From: Tubulanus polymorphus
Lineage: Eukaryota > Nemertea > Palaeonemertea > Tubulaniformes > Tubulanidae
NCBI RefSeq assembly: GCF_964204645.1
Contig: NC_134026.1
Location: 15,826,650-15,890,649 of the forward strand
Direction: 5' to 3'
DNA: 64,000 bases
This document shows, piece after piece, positions 23,285 to 35,269 of the stretch (positions are counted from its first letter, which is position 1; every line of letters starts with the position of its first letter). A model generated the notes under the pieces. It was not told the origin of the DNA. It searched no databases and saw only the letters and a program-made list of their open reading frames with translations. The translations under genes were made by a program, and so were the position numbers.

Positions 23285-26200
23285 GTAAGTTTTTATCTCC
23301 TTCACTGCTTTTAGTTTCATACTTTGAACATGAATATCACAACTTCAAAAATACCAATTAGTGTGACATGTTTGTTTTGACATAGGCCTACTCAGAATTC
23401 GTGAAAAAGCAAGACAATTCTACGCTATATTTGAATTTATAGTTTTTTTATCTTAAAATAGGGATTGTCCCTGTTATTTATTTGGTTGGTAGATTTCGTT
23501 TGATTTTTTGCTTTTTTTAAGTGTCCCTTACAGACCCACCACACCTGCCGGGAGGGAAACGGGGTTTGATTTTGAAATCGGAAATCGAAGTACAGATACA
23601 GTTGTGCGATCGGCGGTCGAGTTTACAGATTTTTCTTTTTGTTTAAATCAAAGTACATAATTGGGAAATTCGGAATTTATAGCTTTTAGATTAAACAGAC
23701 TTACCTGTAAGTGAAGTTTGATAAGACCTATAATTCTGTAGAATTGTAAACCACGATAAAGTGGGATTACATATCAGTAAATACGCACAGAAGCTCGGCA
23801 GTCAGTATTTAACACTTCAGAGTTGTCAAGTTGGTTCACAGGGTTTGGAATTCAAAGAATATGTGAGCTTAAAGGACATTAGTTATCTTGGCATTGGTAC
23901 CTAGGCATATTTTGCTACCATGATCAATTGGAAAGTTGTAGTTCATGACATGTTCTATGATTGTGGTGAGTTTCAAGGTCATTAGGCCTATATTTTGTGT
24001 ATGGTCACCAGGGGCATTGAATAGTAGAATAACTTAGTATTTCCAAATTAAATTGGTAACGAGGCATATTTTGTTATCACAATCGATTACACAATTGTAG
24101 CTGCTGACATGTTCCATGATTGTGGTGAGTTTCAAGGTCATTGGTTATTCAATGAGATTTTCTCTGTGTTGTACAGGACTTATACAAACTTTTCAGCTGA
24201 AAAAGTGCAAGGCATAGTTTTATTTCAATTAGTTTTGGCTCTTTCGTACTCAGGGATGTTATCTATCATCAGGCTGCAAAAAGAACCTCAGGCAGCAAAT
24301 AGATTCTGTTACCTTTTATACCAGAAGAAAATATTCTCATTCAAAAATAGAATACAGGACAGTGATGAACCAAGCTCACAAAGGGTACTTATTTACTGGA
24401 GATTTTCATTTTAAAGATTGGAAAATTGATGTTTGGATGAGGTGAGGATGATATATAGCTTACATGACACTTAATAAACTGAAACAAGTGAATTTTTTGA
24501 CGATAGAAATTTTGTCCTGTACAACACTGTCCTGTACATTACGATGGCTATCATTATTTGATTAGGTCCAGTTTCAATTCGTATCACAGAATTGCTCCAA
24601 TACTCTGGGATGTGATAGTTTACATCCATAGGTATCTGCACAAGGCTAATTGCCTTCATATCTATCCAGACAGATTTTTACTTCACACCAGTATGGCGAG
24701 CCACTGGACCATTGGTCCTTTATTTGCTTACATGCCCGATACACAAGTCACTGTGGGGTCAGAAGTCAATGTTGATAGCTTAATTGCCTACGTAGGTTCT
24801 CCATTTTCTCATTGGGAAATATCGTTAATTTGTTGGGTGACGATAGTAATAAGTTATCATAAAGGTGATATGACAACTACACTACTTCATTGACATCTAT
24901 CCTGCCCTGGGGCCCTTGTGTCGTGAATAAGATTTTCAGTTATAGTGTATTATATTGTTATATTAAATTGTAGAACTTCACACAATTGTCGAACTGCGTG
25001 AACTATTAGACTGTACTGAGCCTTAAACTGTAACTGTAACTATTCAACTGTATCTGTGCATTCCTCTATAAATACGGAAAAGAATTCTATAGTATGTGTC
25101 ACATTAACAGAAAACCACGTAGTCGTTTGGTCGTTCGTTCTCTATCTCTCTCTGCTTACCGGTCGGACCTACCCCTCTCGAGGACACCTTGTTCATTTTC
25201 CCAATTATTCTGCGGTTGCTCTAAAATTGGAAGAAATGTGTATCTATCTACCGACCCATGGGAAATATATGAATGATCATTTATTAGAATGACTGAGCAC
25301 ATAATTTTGACATAATTCATTTGAATGGATATGAAAATTCCCCGCACACCAAGGCATTTGTAGTACATCTCTTTTCGAATACATATTGGTATCCGCATAA
25401 TCTGTATTGTGGACTGGAATCACTACTGCTAACTTTCTTGTTCGATTTTGTAGGGATTAGCTTTCTTTATTGCAGGTTATCTTTCTAAGAAGGAAATCGT
25501 CATCCAAGAATATGAAAACAAAATCAGATCGGCGAGGGCATTGAAACTTGCTAAGGAAAATGAAGAAAATGTTAGAAGTATGTGTTCCTTATGCTTAGCC
25601 TATCACTTTGGTAATTTGCCATTTAGGCCCTTCTGAAAGTGGCTTAATGCTCAACAGTTTTGTTTGTATTGGTTGAAATATCACGATGATTATTCAAGCT
25701 CAAAATCGAACAAATATACGAAAAAGTCACCTCGCACTATCGCGCTGGCGGCCATTAATCACGTGACGTGCATTTTCATAATACGGATATTTTATTAATT
25801 AACAGAACTTTTAATAAATTTTGTAATGTATTTCGAAAAGCCAATCAATGCGCGTGAAATATTTAGCCCGTTACTACGATATCACGTGATTAATGGCCGC
25901 CCAGTTGATGACAAGTTGAACGCCGTGTTCGTCCTCATTTTCGATTTTGAGCTTGTGAGCTCACCCATCGCGTGGATTATACAAATAAATGAGATAAGCG
26001 TACAGGTATGACCGCGTAGTTTAAAAAAATGTATGGTTTGTTGGGGTTTTCTCTAAGATCTCACATAGAAATCATCGTTTGAAGTGAAAAAAAAGGCCAT
26101 TTTGCTGTCCACCATAGAATCGGTAGACCTCCATTTTGAGCTATCTCTCGTCAAAAAAAGGTGATTTCGTTGAGATATTTGTCGGAGAGTGGTGGTTGAA

Positions 26201-29200
26201 GGCTCGTTCGAAGCAGAAAGTCTTCGAGGTTGTATTAAAGCTTATTTCATGTGAATCGGTTGAGAATTTTTGGAATTACAGTCGAAGTGGAGAAGTCATT
26301 GTCAGATTGAAAATTTGTTGCCACCCTTGTTATTTTATTATACAGTTGCAGGGATACTGGTACCCCCATCATTGGTCTCATCCATTATCAATCGTGACAA
26401 GTCCCTGTGATTTTTGTAATGGGGTAGGCCCAAATAAAAAATAAGCCTTCTCAACTGATATGACTGGTACTGCGAGCATCTTAAATTTCTAGTGTGCGCT
26501 ACATTGCACGCGTTACCTACCTACCTACCTACCTACCTACCTACCTACGGGTACCTACCACCTACATAAAACTATTGGTTCAAATTACCCACATCGCCCA
26601 CATACCTATACAGTGAGAGTCCCTTTCCTTTATAACAATATTTTTTTTAACCAATTTAAAACATGGCGTTAAAACGGATTTGGCAGAGTTACAGAGGATG
26701 GTATTTTCATAGAAATTGAGTTAGATTTGGCAAATTTGTTCTCTGAAAAATGTTAGTGTTTAATGAGTCTCCAGTCTGTGAGTCTCCTCGTTTCTCTCTA
26801 TTGGACAAACAGTGGAACCTCATTCTAACGACCTCGGAACTAACAAACCATCGGTTGTTACGTACAAAAGAAAAAATCCTTGGCCAAATCCTCATTTACA
26901 GTTAAATTTCATTGGAAACAAGTATGTATCTGCCCTAGACACGTCTTCAGCCCAAAAACTGGCCCTGTCAGAATCAAGATGGCTGACTGGCAGCCATTGT
27001 CGATCGCCAAAATCAGCCCTTTTTACACATTTTTTAAACTTTTTGAGGGAAATTTTGAAGACGCTTTGATTAATTGCCTTGATCTTTTGTATATATTCGA
27101 ATTCCCCAAGGGCCCATCGGCATAAGAAAATTTGGGTTGATCGGACACAAGATGGCCATCCTAAGGCACCGCGACCTAGTCAATGTCATTGAACATTACA
27201 AATTTGGTATAAGGCCATCCAAAAAATAAAGGTCTGTTTGCCGTCACCCGACCGACCCGACTTCAAAGGTACCGAGTGGAAACTTTTTTCTTGGATTCAT
27301 TGAAATAAATTTTATTTTTGATACAAATGGCCGACCCACTGCCGATGTATGAGCAACGTATGTTTGAAGTTAAGTGTGCATCGTGTGAAAACATGCCTCG
27401 ACTATAGTTGAAGTTTTCCAGGAAACTGGCAGTGTTCCAATAAGCTGCCATTCATTCTTAGTGACGATATTAAAGCCGGTTATGTTATAGCGTGCATATA
27501 TTCAATCTACTGTTTCATTTTGAACGCAGATTTGGGATATTGTTTCCACTAAAAGAGGTGATGATAAATTTGTCGTTTTTTTTGCCCCAAAATTTTGCAA
27601 AAAAATGATTCTACCTTCCTACTGACTTATCCCAAAAATTTTAGTAGGTGTAACGGCAAAACAGACAATTAATTTGGGATGGCCTAATATCCAAATCTTG
27701 ATTGATATGAATATTTAAGCTAGGAAATGCTGAAAATCATTGTGATAAACGGGTTTCATCTCTAACAGAATCGTATCAACTCGGAGGTTCCACTGGAATC
27801 AAAATTTTACCTCTTTTAACATTTTTATACGAACCTGTTAAAAATAGGCAAATTGGCTGCGACTATCGAAAATTGCTTCCAACGTGCCTTAAAAAATAGC
27901 TTGAAAATGGTATAAATCTAGCTTGAAATGGCTTGAATTTCACCTGAGCTTGAGACAATGAACCCTGGCGCTGTGTTTTCTGTTTGATAGAATTTGTCAT
28001 AAATTGTAATTTCTGTTTCCCTGAAAACACTAAGCAGCAAGCTATAGGTATAGGTCGAGGTCTGAATGATTTTTCATGTTGTGGAAAATATTTTTTGAAA
28101 ATATAAAATAGTTTCCCAGCTGCGCCTACCTGTACCCTACGAAATTTTGGACTTCGACCATAAACAAATGTTGATCTTTGGTCTTAGTTGACTATAAAAT
28201 AATTCTGTAAGAAAGATAAAATACAATATAAACTTCTAGAACTTTGAAGTGAACTTGTATACCAGAAATCATTGTAGGCCCGTACATTTTGCTGTACGTA
28301 GGTTTCGTATACCGATTTCTCCAATCTTGACTGATAAGTGTACGGTACAGCTGTACGCATTATACAATTGTACCAATGGGAATAGGGCCTATTGATTGGG
28401 CTTATTATTTCCAGCTTTAGAATACTAAAATAAGCCTAACGTTCATTGAAATATCCAATATCGGTGAAAGTTTGTACTTACTTTGTACGTACTGTAGGTT
28501 TTCATGTTGTATGAATATTTTGCGGTTCAAATGGGTATTCTCACGATTGATAAAACACTATATCCGTGTCGACGCGATGAAGAGAGAATCCCACAATGAT
28601 AACGAAAAAGTCAGAAAATGTTACTTTGAGCTTAGTAGTTTATTCAACGTTTCAACTATATCCTAAGTAGTCATCTTCAGGAATAATGAATACTACAGAA
28701 ATTATGAGATACTAGCTGAATACCCGTCCAATGGACGGCGCATAAATGCAGAATCCTGTTATTTTTTGCTAACGAAAATCATTCATTAATTGGCCGGGAA
28801 ATAAATCTAAATGCTTCACATGTTCAGAGTTCTCGGAACCAACCCCACACCTCCGCTACCCCGTCTGACCTGTCAGTGGTACAAACCCTTTCATTCAAAT
28901 AACTAACAGTATATTCTGCCCCAGCCGTTTTTAGGCCCCTCCTCGTTCGATCTTTGTACTTTCTATATTTACCACACCACCCGTACGTTTATTTGAAAAG
29001 CCCCTCCATTCAACCAATGAATTGCATGATTATGCTTAAATTGAGGGACTATTACTTGAAAATTGCCGAGATAATCGCTCGACGATGATATTAGGATTCT
29101 GTATTTTGTATTACTTTTTGACAATTTTTTTTATATCTCTCATATATACATACATTTTCTTAAGAGAGCTCCTGCCAGAATAGTACGTACATTTTGCTTT

Positions 29201-32200
29201 GACCCACTCCCCGTACAGTTTTACATTATTTGTTTACCCTTCCCCAAAAACCGTATGTATTATTTGAAAGCTCTCTTATAAAATTTACCACGAACGCATG
29301 CATCGGCAGCCCCAAGAGCCATTCCGAGAGGCTGCGTTTGGGCCTCCCTATCTGCCAGTAACCTATCTATGGTATGGAACCATTCTGAAAAACTGCGCAA
29401 TGGGCCTGTCCCCCTCCAAGAACCATTCTGAGACGCTGCGTATGGGCCGGCAACACGGTCAGAACATATCGCTAAGTCCAATCATATTAATTTTGATTTG
29501 AAGATAATGTGTGATGAATGTCTTAACCAATGCTTTAAACAACTGAGGCACAAATCAGTGTTGAGAGAACTGTGTCATGTACTGTTCTGATGCTGCGGTG
29601 TGTATCTTAAGTCGGTCAGGTCAGTAAATTACTATAGTACTACTGCAGAAGCATAGTACGGTACTTTACTGTTAGATGGCGAACACATCTTTTTTAACCG
29701 AATTTTAGCCCGGGCTTAGAACGAATATTGTGACTCCCTTGGACCACCAATCTGTTTGAAACATGTAACTTGATGACGGGAAAAAATGGTATTAAGCATC
29801 AGTAAAAGGACGTTTCAATACATGCATTAATTTCGCCGCAATGCGTCGCGGTAAATACCGTCCGTTCTGCTTTATAGTATAGATATATACAATCCAGAGA
29901 CAAAGAGACTAATTCAAGTAATCAGAGATGATACAAACTAAAGGAAAGTTAACGTAGAAACAGTTACACGCTAAAGAAGATTAAAGAGAAGCAAACCTTG
30001 GAGTAATGTATGAAACAAAAGTGAATATAGAATATAAATTGTAAATTAAAATAAGTAGTTAAGAGGCAATCCTCATCACTGTCTTTCTCGAAAAAGATTC
30101 ATTGTTGGTCACTATGTGCTATTACTGATTATGATGATTATGTTTGTTATTACCATTGATATGACAATTATTATTGTCATCACTCTTATTCTGATTATTC
30201 TTATTCTTCTCATTATCAATATTATTATTATTATTATTATTATTATTTTTATTATCATTACTTCATTAATAGTTATAGTTACAAGGCATCTCCCCTTATG
30301 GTACAGCTGCCCCCCCCCCCCCCCCGGTTTGGAGATGTCCCTTTCTCGAATTGTATTTATGTGATTATACTAATTATTTGTAATTGGAGAGAATAAAGCA
30401 TTCATTCATTTATTCATTCAAACTAGGGGGTACTTAAATCAGAACAATGCTGAATACAAGTTGAGAGACTAGAATTGATGAGTGATAAATATCAAAAGGA
30501 TCAAGGGGAAATCAAGTGTTGAGTTTATCCAGGGTATGATGCTGATTCCAATGTCAAACACATGAAGTTAAATGGTCAAGGAGAGTAAACACCAAGATAT
30601 CTCCCTTCGACCGATGTTGCACCATAGAAGATCTGATTCTTTCAACCCAAGCAAAGTGATTCAACACGATCGACATAACACTGGAATAGGTTTGCAGTGG
30701 CTAACAGTTCATTTCATTTAGTCCTATGTACTTAGCTGATTTGGATTTGATTGTAATTGAAACTGTGGAACTGTTAACAAGCCAGAGACGAGTCATATCC
30801 AAATTTAATTCAAATTTATGTTATTACATCATATTTACAAAGCATATCATTGGTTCATACAGTAATAAAAAATAGGACAGAACAAATATTAGTACAGAAT
30901 TTTCAAAATGGTAATGAATTTCTATAACTGAATGAACATTATTTTTCTATAACTAAGATCAAGAGTGACTCTCCCGTTTATTAGGAAACGCTCGCAACTT
31001 GTGGAGTAGGTTACATATTTTCACACATGTTGCAGGTATGTAATCCATAAAAGCCGAAATCAACATCGGCCCGAAACCCAGACCAAATCAATTCATGATT
31101 TATTAATTGAATCTACACTACAATATATGGGATCATTCATTTAGTACGTATGCATGAAATTTGACTTTTTCAACACCCTCCCTCCCCCTCCCCCTGTACT
31201 CAAAATCGGCCATTTTTCATATACATTTTGCATTACAGCACGCAATTGCACTTACCCAGGGATGAGAATTCCCCGCGGATTTCGGTATTGAAAAAGTCAA
31301 TTTGATCTCACTCAATTGTCCGGCGCGATCAGAAATCAGGTGAACCGTAAAAGCCTTCAGTGCCTGTTTTACTTATCGTCGCGTAAAAGTATCGCATTTC
31401 AATGCATATTCATTGCAACACTGATTTTGTATTACATTTGTACTACGATGAGCGTGTATGAGTGCGCGCGGCAACAGTAGTAATGTTTATATGCCTACTT
31501 ACTGTTGCCGCGCGTGTGTGGCGAACGCCTTCAGATGTTATACACTACTGGGTGATGATTTTTTAGTGTGCATTCATTGGCGCATTTTAACTGCAATAAT
31601 TCAGGGCTCGACCCGTAATGCATGAGATGCTGAATGTCATCGAATGAGGATGTACCACATTGGTACTAGCCAATACCTTCCAAAATATAATCGTCGTTCA
31701 TGGGTTCAAGATCGCTCTAAGTGCTCTAAATGCTCTTTAATCTCTAAAATTTTCTTGGGGGAGGCCCCCAAACCCCCCGAAATAGCTTCCCTCCTTCGGC
31801 GCTCGCGAGTATTTATTCAAATATTTCAATAAAAAGATTAACTTCTTAAATCTATTCCAAATCATAATATGTTCTTCTCCGTAAATTTACTCAATCTATC
31901 GACTCAGCAGGTGCTTAAGATGAGTTCTTATTAGGCCAGATCCATTTTTTAAGCGTGGTGATCATACAGTATCATGATGTTTGAATGCCAAAATAAATGC
32001 CTGGTCAAATAAATTCATATTTGTTGATTGTACGTCCGTGTATGTTTGGTTTCAAAGCTGATTCACATTTGACGTGTACACGGTGGTTGCATATTACGTT
32101 TGAAACTGTCAATGCATTTTATTCTATGTATCGGTATTTCAATTTACTACGATTCCCATCATCCTGAATGGCTTTGCAGAAAACCGTCATCGCTGCTTTG

Positions 32201-32531
32201 CAACTATATTTTATCTTAGATTTTTAGTGATACAGATTAACGACGTGTTGCTGGCTGCTACAATTTGTAGTACGGTAGTTGGTCGTTGTTAAAATTTCAG
32301 CCTGTTAACAATATCTGGAAGTTTCAAAACGCACCTCGATAGCTAAAGTTAAAAAACATCCCACCTTCGTAGAGGCTGGCACTCTTCCACTGAGAGGGCC
32401 TTCTATGAAATCCTGGATCCGCGCCTGTTGTCGGATTAATATAAATGGATTTATGTAATGCTTTGATTTTCTTTTCTATTTCAGAGGAAATGGAGGCTTT
32501 GGCAAGAGAAGCTGGGGTTCTTCCATCATGA
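23230..32531 (+). CDS. ATP5ME: Mitochondrial ATP synthase subunit e, spliced, first exon not found
   Basis: Three exons, 23230-23284, 25476-25577 and 32485-32531, join in frame through GT-AG introns. They encode the last 68 residues of a protein that aligns along its length with the family of about 70-residue subunit e proteins. The first exon carries the membrane segment FCRYAALFTGIGYGSYRL, including the GxGYG glycine motif used for ATP synthase dimer contacts in the inner mitochondrial membrane. The second gives a charged helix (ENKIRSARALKLAKE). The last ends EMEALAREAGVLPS. The family N-terminus (a short stretch before the membrane helix) must come from an upstream exon that I could not identify. 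Subunit e is part of the Fo sector and supports dimerisation and cristae shape. Two introns of 2.2 and 6.9 kb hold repeats. Several AATAAA signals follow the stop. Confidence 0.92.
23285..25475 (+). other. ATP5ME intron with family R units
   Basis: Contains a two-unit piece of repeat family R (23890-24160). The open frames 24109-24414, 24558-24893 and 25056-25292 have no recognised product. Donor GTAAGT, acceptor TTTATTGCAG. Confidence 0.8.
23890..24160 (-). repeat. Dispersed repeat family R, two units
   Basis: Two tandem units with ATTGGAAAGTTGTAGTTCAT, GTGGTGAGTTTCAAGGTCAT and ATGGTCACCAGGGGCATTG. No outer arms are seen at this copy. Confidence 0.8.
25476..25577 (+). CDS. ATP5ME: ATP5ME exon with charged helix
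   Basis: Acceptor TTTATTGCAG, donor GTATGT. Its 102 bases keep the phase-1 frame. It encodes YLSKKEIVIQEYENKIRSAR and the following Lys/Glu-rich helix to NVR. Confidence 0.92.
25695..25955. mobile_element. 261-bp inverted-repeat element
   Basis: The ends CAAGCTCAAAATCGA and TCGATTTTGAGCTTG are perfect inverted repeats, with a second inner pair GGCGGCCATTAATCACGTGA and TCACGTGATTAATGGCCGCC. Non-coding. No clean target duplication was seen. Confidence 0.75.
26517..26548. repeat. (CTAC)n microsatellite
   Basis: About eight uninterrupted CTAC units, with variant copies continuing to about 26565. Confidence 0.95.
26930..27175 (+). repeat. Family R outer arm
   Basis: Matches 15838-16060: AAAAACTGGCCCTGTCAGAA, CCCAAGGGCCCATCGGCATA and AAGATGGCC occur in the same order. 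No inner 155-bp units follow. Confidence 0.8.
27967..28248 (+). repeat. Dispersed repeat, shorter direct copy of 19765-20208
   Basis: Same ends as the 19.8-kb copy but without its central 160 bp. Confidence 0.85.
28545..28690 (-). mobile_element. Half-unit of the Penelope-like palindrome at 52663-52920
   Basis: On the minus strand it reads CTGAAGATGACTAC, TTAGGATATAGTTGAAACGTT, then TTCGTTATCATTGTGGGATT and ends with ACACGGATATAGTG and TTTATCAATCGT. It matches the right arm plus the right-hand extension of the 52.7-kb element. Confidence 0.75.
28711..29885. other. Possible dispersed element; boundaries uncertain
   Basis: Begins with ATACTAGCTGAATACCCGTC and ends with CTGCTTTATAGTATAGATAT. 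These ends resemble those of common degenerate dispersed repeats, but I found no target duplication and no protein. Inside, a degenerate direct repeat (CCAAGAGCCATTCCGAGAGG and CCAAGAACCATTCTGAGACG, near 29310 and 29417) is visible. Confidence 0.3.
30130..30330. repeat. Low-complexity ATT-rich tract and C homopolymer
   Basis: An (ATT)n core at about 30219-30253 within a longer AT-rich pyrimidine-biased tract, then a run of about 16 C at 30310. The open frame across it (30116-30364) is an artefact of the repeat. Confidence 0.9.
31128..31260 (-). mobile_element. Second copy of the 12184-12348 MITE, incomplete
   Basis: Starts GGGATCATTCATTTAGTACG and carries the C-rich tract (complement of the G-rich tract) and AAAATCGGCCATTTTTCATA. 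The far TIR is missing. Confidence 0.75.
32485..32531 (+). CDS. ATP5ME: ATP5ME last exon
   Basis: Acceptor TTTCTATTTCAG. Encodes EMEALAREAGVLPS and stop TGA at 32529-32531, the usual acidic/hydrophobic end of subunit e. Confidence 0.92.
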
Positions 32532-32537
32532 TTCATC

Positions 32538-32602
32538 AATAAATAAAACTTGCTTCATTGTTGGATTTTGATGCGTACATTGTATGATCTTAGTTAATAA
32601 AT
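32538..32602 (+). terminator. Polyadenylation signals of ATP5ME
   Basis: Overlapping AATAAA hexamers at 32538-32547, only seven bases after the stop codon, and another at about 32597-32602. The second leaves a more normal 3' UTR. Confidence 0.65.
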
Positions 32603-32839
32603 TAGATGTATCTTAGTTATTCAATGATGTTCTTTAATTACCTCACATATTATTTACTGTGTACAGGGTATCTGGAAAAGATTTTCGTGGCTAGAGAGCT
32701 GACAGCAATTCATTACATAATACAAGTCCTATAGAAAGGGAGGCTGGTAAGAGAGACATGAGAGATCTTTCCAACAAACCACCTTAGGCTAAGGGTGGAA
32801 TAATGGGGTTGTCTCGGAGTCTAGACCCCTGCCTTCCCA

Positions 32840-33919
32840 GGGTCCTGCTAAAGTACGAAACTCCGAAATATGAAACGAAATTGCGAAATGGGAATTTTTT
32901 TGCCAGTAGTGCTAAAATACGAACCGAAATACGAAACGAAATGGTCACATTTCAAACACACGCCCACACTATGGTCAAAGCTCGTTATTACGCTACGGGA
33001 CTGTAAAAATCTCGGCGGTGCATGTAAATGATCTTTTGAAAGTACCATATTCAAGAATTTATTTTCTTAAACTGGAGGGTTTTAAGAACGTCTACAATTA
33101 GTAGAAACTTGTAGGATGTTCTCAAAAACAAATAATGAATACGCTGCGCCATTTCCAAGAACTCAGACGCGGTAAAGCATATTGAAATGATAGGCCCTAC
33201 ACTGTTAGAATGTGATCTTATTGTGTAGGTACACTAGATTAGTACGAGACCTAGAGTATATGTACTGTACTAAAAGTTTATGTATGCATGCACAGTTGAT
33301 TAATAAAGTTAGTTATTCAGTAGTGTTCATAGAAGATACGTCGTTATTGTTTATCCTCTGCTGATAGTCCGAAATGGCTAATCAAAGTCAATCAGTGACC
33401 CAGGCTCATTCATCTAACATAGTACCGTCAACATACACATGGACTACATGACGATCTTTTTACCGCTTAACAGCGTAGCGACGAGCAATTTGAAAAAAAT
33501 TCCGGCCGTGAATTTTCTTTTCGAATCCGCATCCCTTGCAAAATCCAGACTTTTAAGCTCCTCAGCAGAGGAGAAACGAGGTATCAATTTTTAAGCCTAA
33601 ACACTGCAGGATATATTTTAAGGCACACTTCGTTCTCTAACCCGTAATTTATTAATCGCTGCCTTCCAGTTGTATATGAGCATGCGCAGATCATTCTCCC
33701 TGATGGCATCGCTAAACTCAGTCGCGGCACGGAACCCTGCCACACTAGACCGGGTGCGCATGTTTGAGCCAGCTCCACGAGTCCGCTGCTATAGCGCAAA
33801 AAATTACAAAATTTTCGTTTCGTATTTCATTTTATACTTTAGCAGGACCCGCGAAAAAATTTTTTCGTAATTTCGTTGCATATTTCTTAATTTCGTAGTT
33901 TCGTACTTTAGAAGTACCC
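32840..33919. mobile_element. 1.08-kb TIR element with perfect 9-bp duplication
   Basis: The nonamer GCCTTCCCA flanks it exactly (32831-32839 and 33920-33928). The left end begins GGGTCCTGCTAAAGTACGAA; the right end, reverse complemented, begins GGGTACTTCTAAAGTACGAA. Both subterminal regions are filled with degenerate TACGAAACGAAAT units. The interior has no transposase but includes fragments of two other MITEs (a GGTATCAATTTTT end near 33580, and CACACTAGACCGGGTGCGCA near 33741). A 9-bp duplication is typical of Mutator-like elements; the assignment is inference. Confidence 0.85.
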
Positions 33920-34412
33920 GCCTTCCCACTGGGGTGGCACTTTTCAAAGACAATGACAACTCTATACACTCTAGACACTCAGGGGCAAAAAAAGGAAAAA
34001 AGGTTTCCTTCAATAATTAATCTGAAAACAAAGCTAACAATAAACATTAGAAATTTGAAATGTTGATAATGCAGTTCATCAGTCCCACTAATTTGGTCGT
34101 CCTCTAGTTTCTCGATTTGAACAAACGTAATGAACACACAGCAAGCGCAATTAATAACCACGGAACGATTAAATTAGAGGGAGTTCATTTAATCCTGCAT
34201 GATGAGGTTAAATTGAGTGAAATCGATTGTGTTCTGAAATATATTAACTATTTTTCCTGGATACTTTTTGTTTATTATAGCGATTCTATGCGGTTTTATA
34301 CATTAATCTGCTTTAACATATTGACCGTTTTCAAGAACCAAAAATTTAAATTTTCTCGGAATCTGTTTTTTTCCAAAAACAACCCAAACCAAAAACCCGA
34401 AATTGTGTGCAG

Positions 34413-34476
34413 TTAGTACGCAGCGTGTATACTGTCGGATGAGATTTAGTACGCAGCATGTATACTGTCGGATGAG
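34413..34476. repeat. 31-bp direct tandem duplication
   Basis: TTAGTACGCAGC(G/A)TGTATACTG followed by TCGGATGAG occurs twice, offset by 33 bp and differing at one base. Confidence 0.95.
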
Positions 34477-34616
34477 AAAATTGAAAATAAATTTGGTCTA
34501 ATCGTAAAAGAAAACGTTCAGTGAAAGAAAATAAGCTCAGCAGTGACTAATTGTTATTTTGTGCCCTTTCTTTGGATTAATCCCCTTCCCTGATTAATTG
34601 GTGGCAAAATATGTTC

Positions 34617-35260
34617 GGTTGTAGGTAAAAATCCCCTAGGTAAATATCCCCAAGTATGGGAAGTAGGTAAAAATCCCCACTCGGTGATTTTCAAGAACAT
34701 TTCAAAGCAAAATGTTTCTCTAATTTTATTCATTTGCGATGAGACTGGAATATGTTTGAACTGCGCAATGAAATCCTTTGTTGTTAGAATTAGTAAGAAT
34801 AGTAAATAGAGATCTTAGAATTAATAAGAATAATGATTTTTTCATTCGTTATATCTCAAAATTCGAACTGGAATATTTTTGAACTGTGACCTTTTGTTAA
34901 CTGGTGGTATATTTGAGCTTTGCGATGCCATGAATTATTAGAAATGATGAACTTTTAATTTGAAATATTTTAGATTCAAGCTAATGTAATATATTTTAAA
35001 ACTTTAAGTACGGTACTAATTTAGTATCAATGAACCGTTCATTTGTAGTATGTTTTAATTCAATTAGCACATACTATAGTTTGTATACTCATCATATCTT
35101 TATTGTGTTCTACAGTAAAATATGAATAAATTTGATGTATATATCAATAATAGGAATTAATTGACCTTAACATTGTATCTACTTACACTTCATTCAGAAG
35201 GAGGGGGATTTTCACCTACTTAAAAGAAGATTTTTACCAAGGGGAATTTTACCCCTAACC
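34617..35260. mobile_element. 644-bp TIR element with perfect 9-bp duplication
   Basis: The nonamer AATATGTTC is duplicated at 34608-34616 and 35261-35269. The left end is GGTTGTAGGTAAAAATCCCC; the right end reversed is GGTTAGGGGTAAAATTCCCC. TIR similarity extends about 65 bp through repeated GTAGGTAAAAATCCCC units. The interior is AT-rich and non-coding. Related GTAGGTAAAAAT text occurs again at 35502-35770 without clear ends. Mutator-like by duplication length only. Confidence 0.85.
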
Positions 35261-35269
35261 AATATGTTC

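Larger units (their letters stand above)
25578..32484 (+). other. ATP5ME last intron, repeat-filled
   Basis: 6.9 kb holding a palindromic MITE (25695-25955), a CTAC microsatellite, a family R arm, a copy of the 19.8-kb repeat, half of a Penelope-like unit, ATT and C homopolymer tracts, and a MITE copy at 31.1 kb. No other coding exon was recognised. Confidence 0.75.

Noticed and set aside
28711-29885. Helitron based on the ends ACTAGCTGAATACCCG and TTTATAGTATAGATA
   Set aside because: No CTRR end with hairpin at an AT target and no Rep/helicase; kept only as a possible unclassified element.
30116-30364. 82-residue Ile-rich open frame
   Set aside because: Made entirely by an ATT-rich low-complexity tract followed by a C run.
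32324-32539. Minus-strand 71-residue frame
   Set aside because: Lies opposite the ATP5ME last exon and is its shadow.
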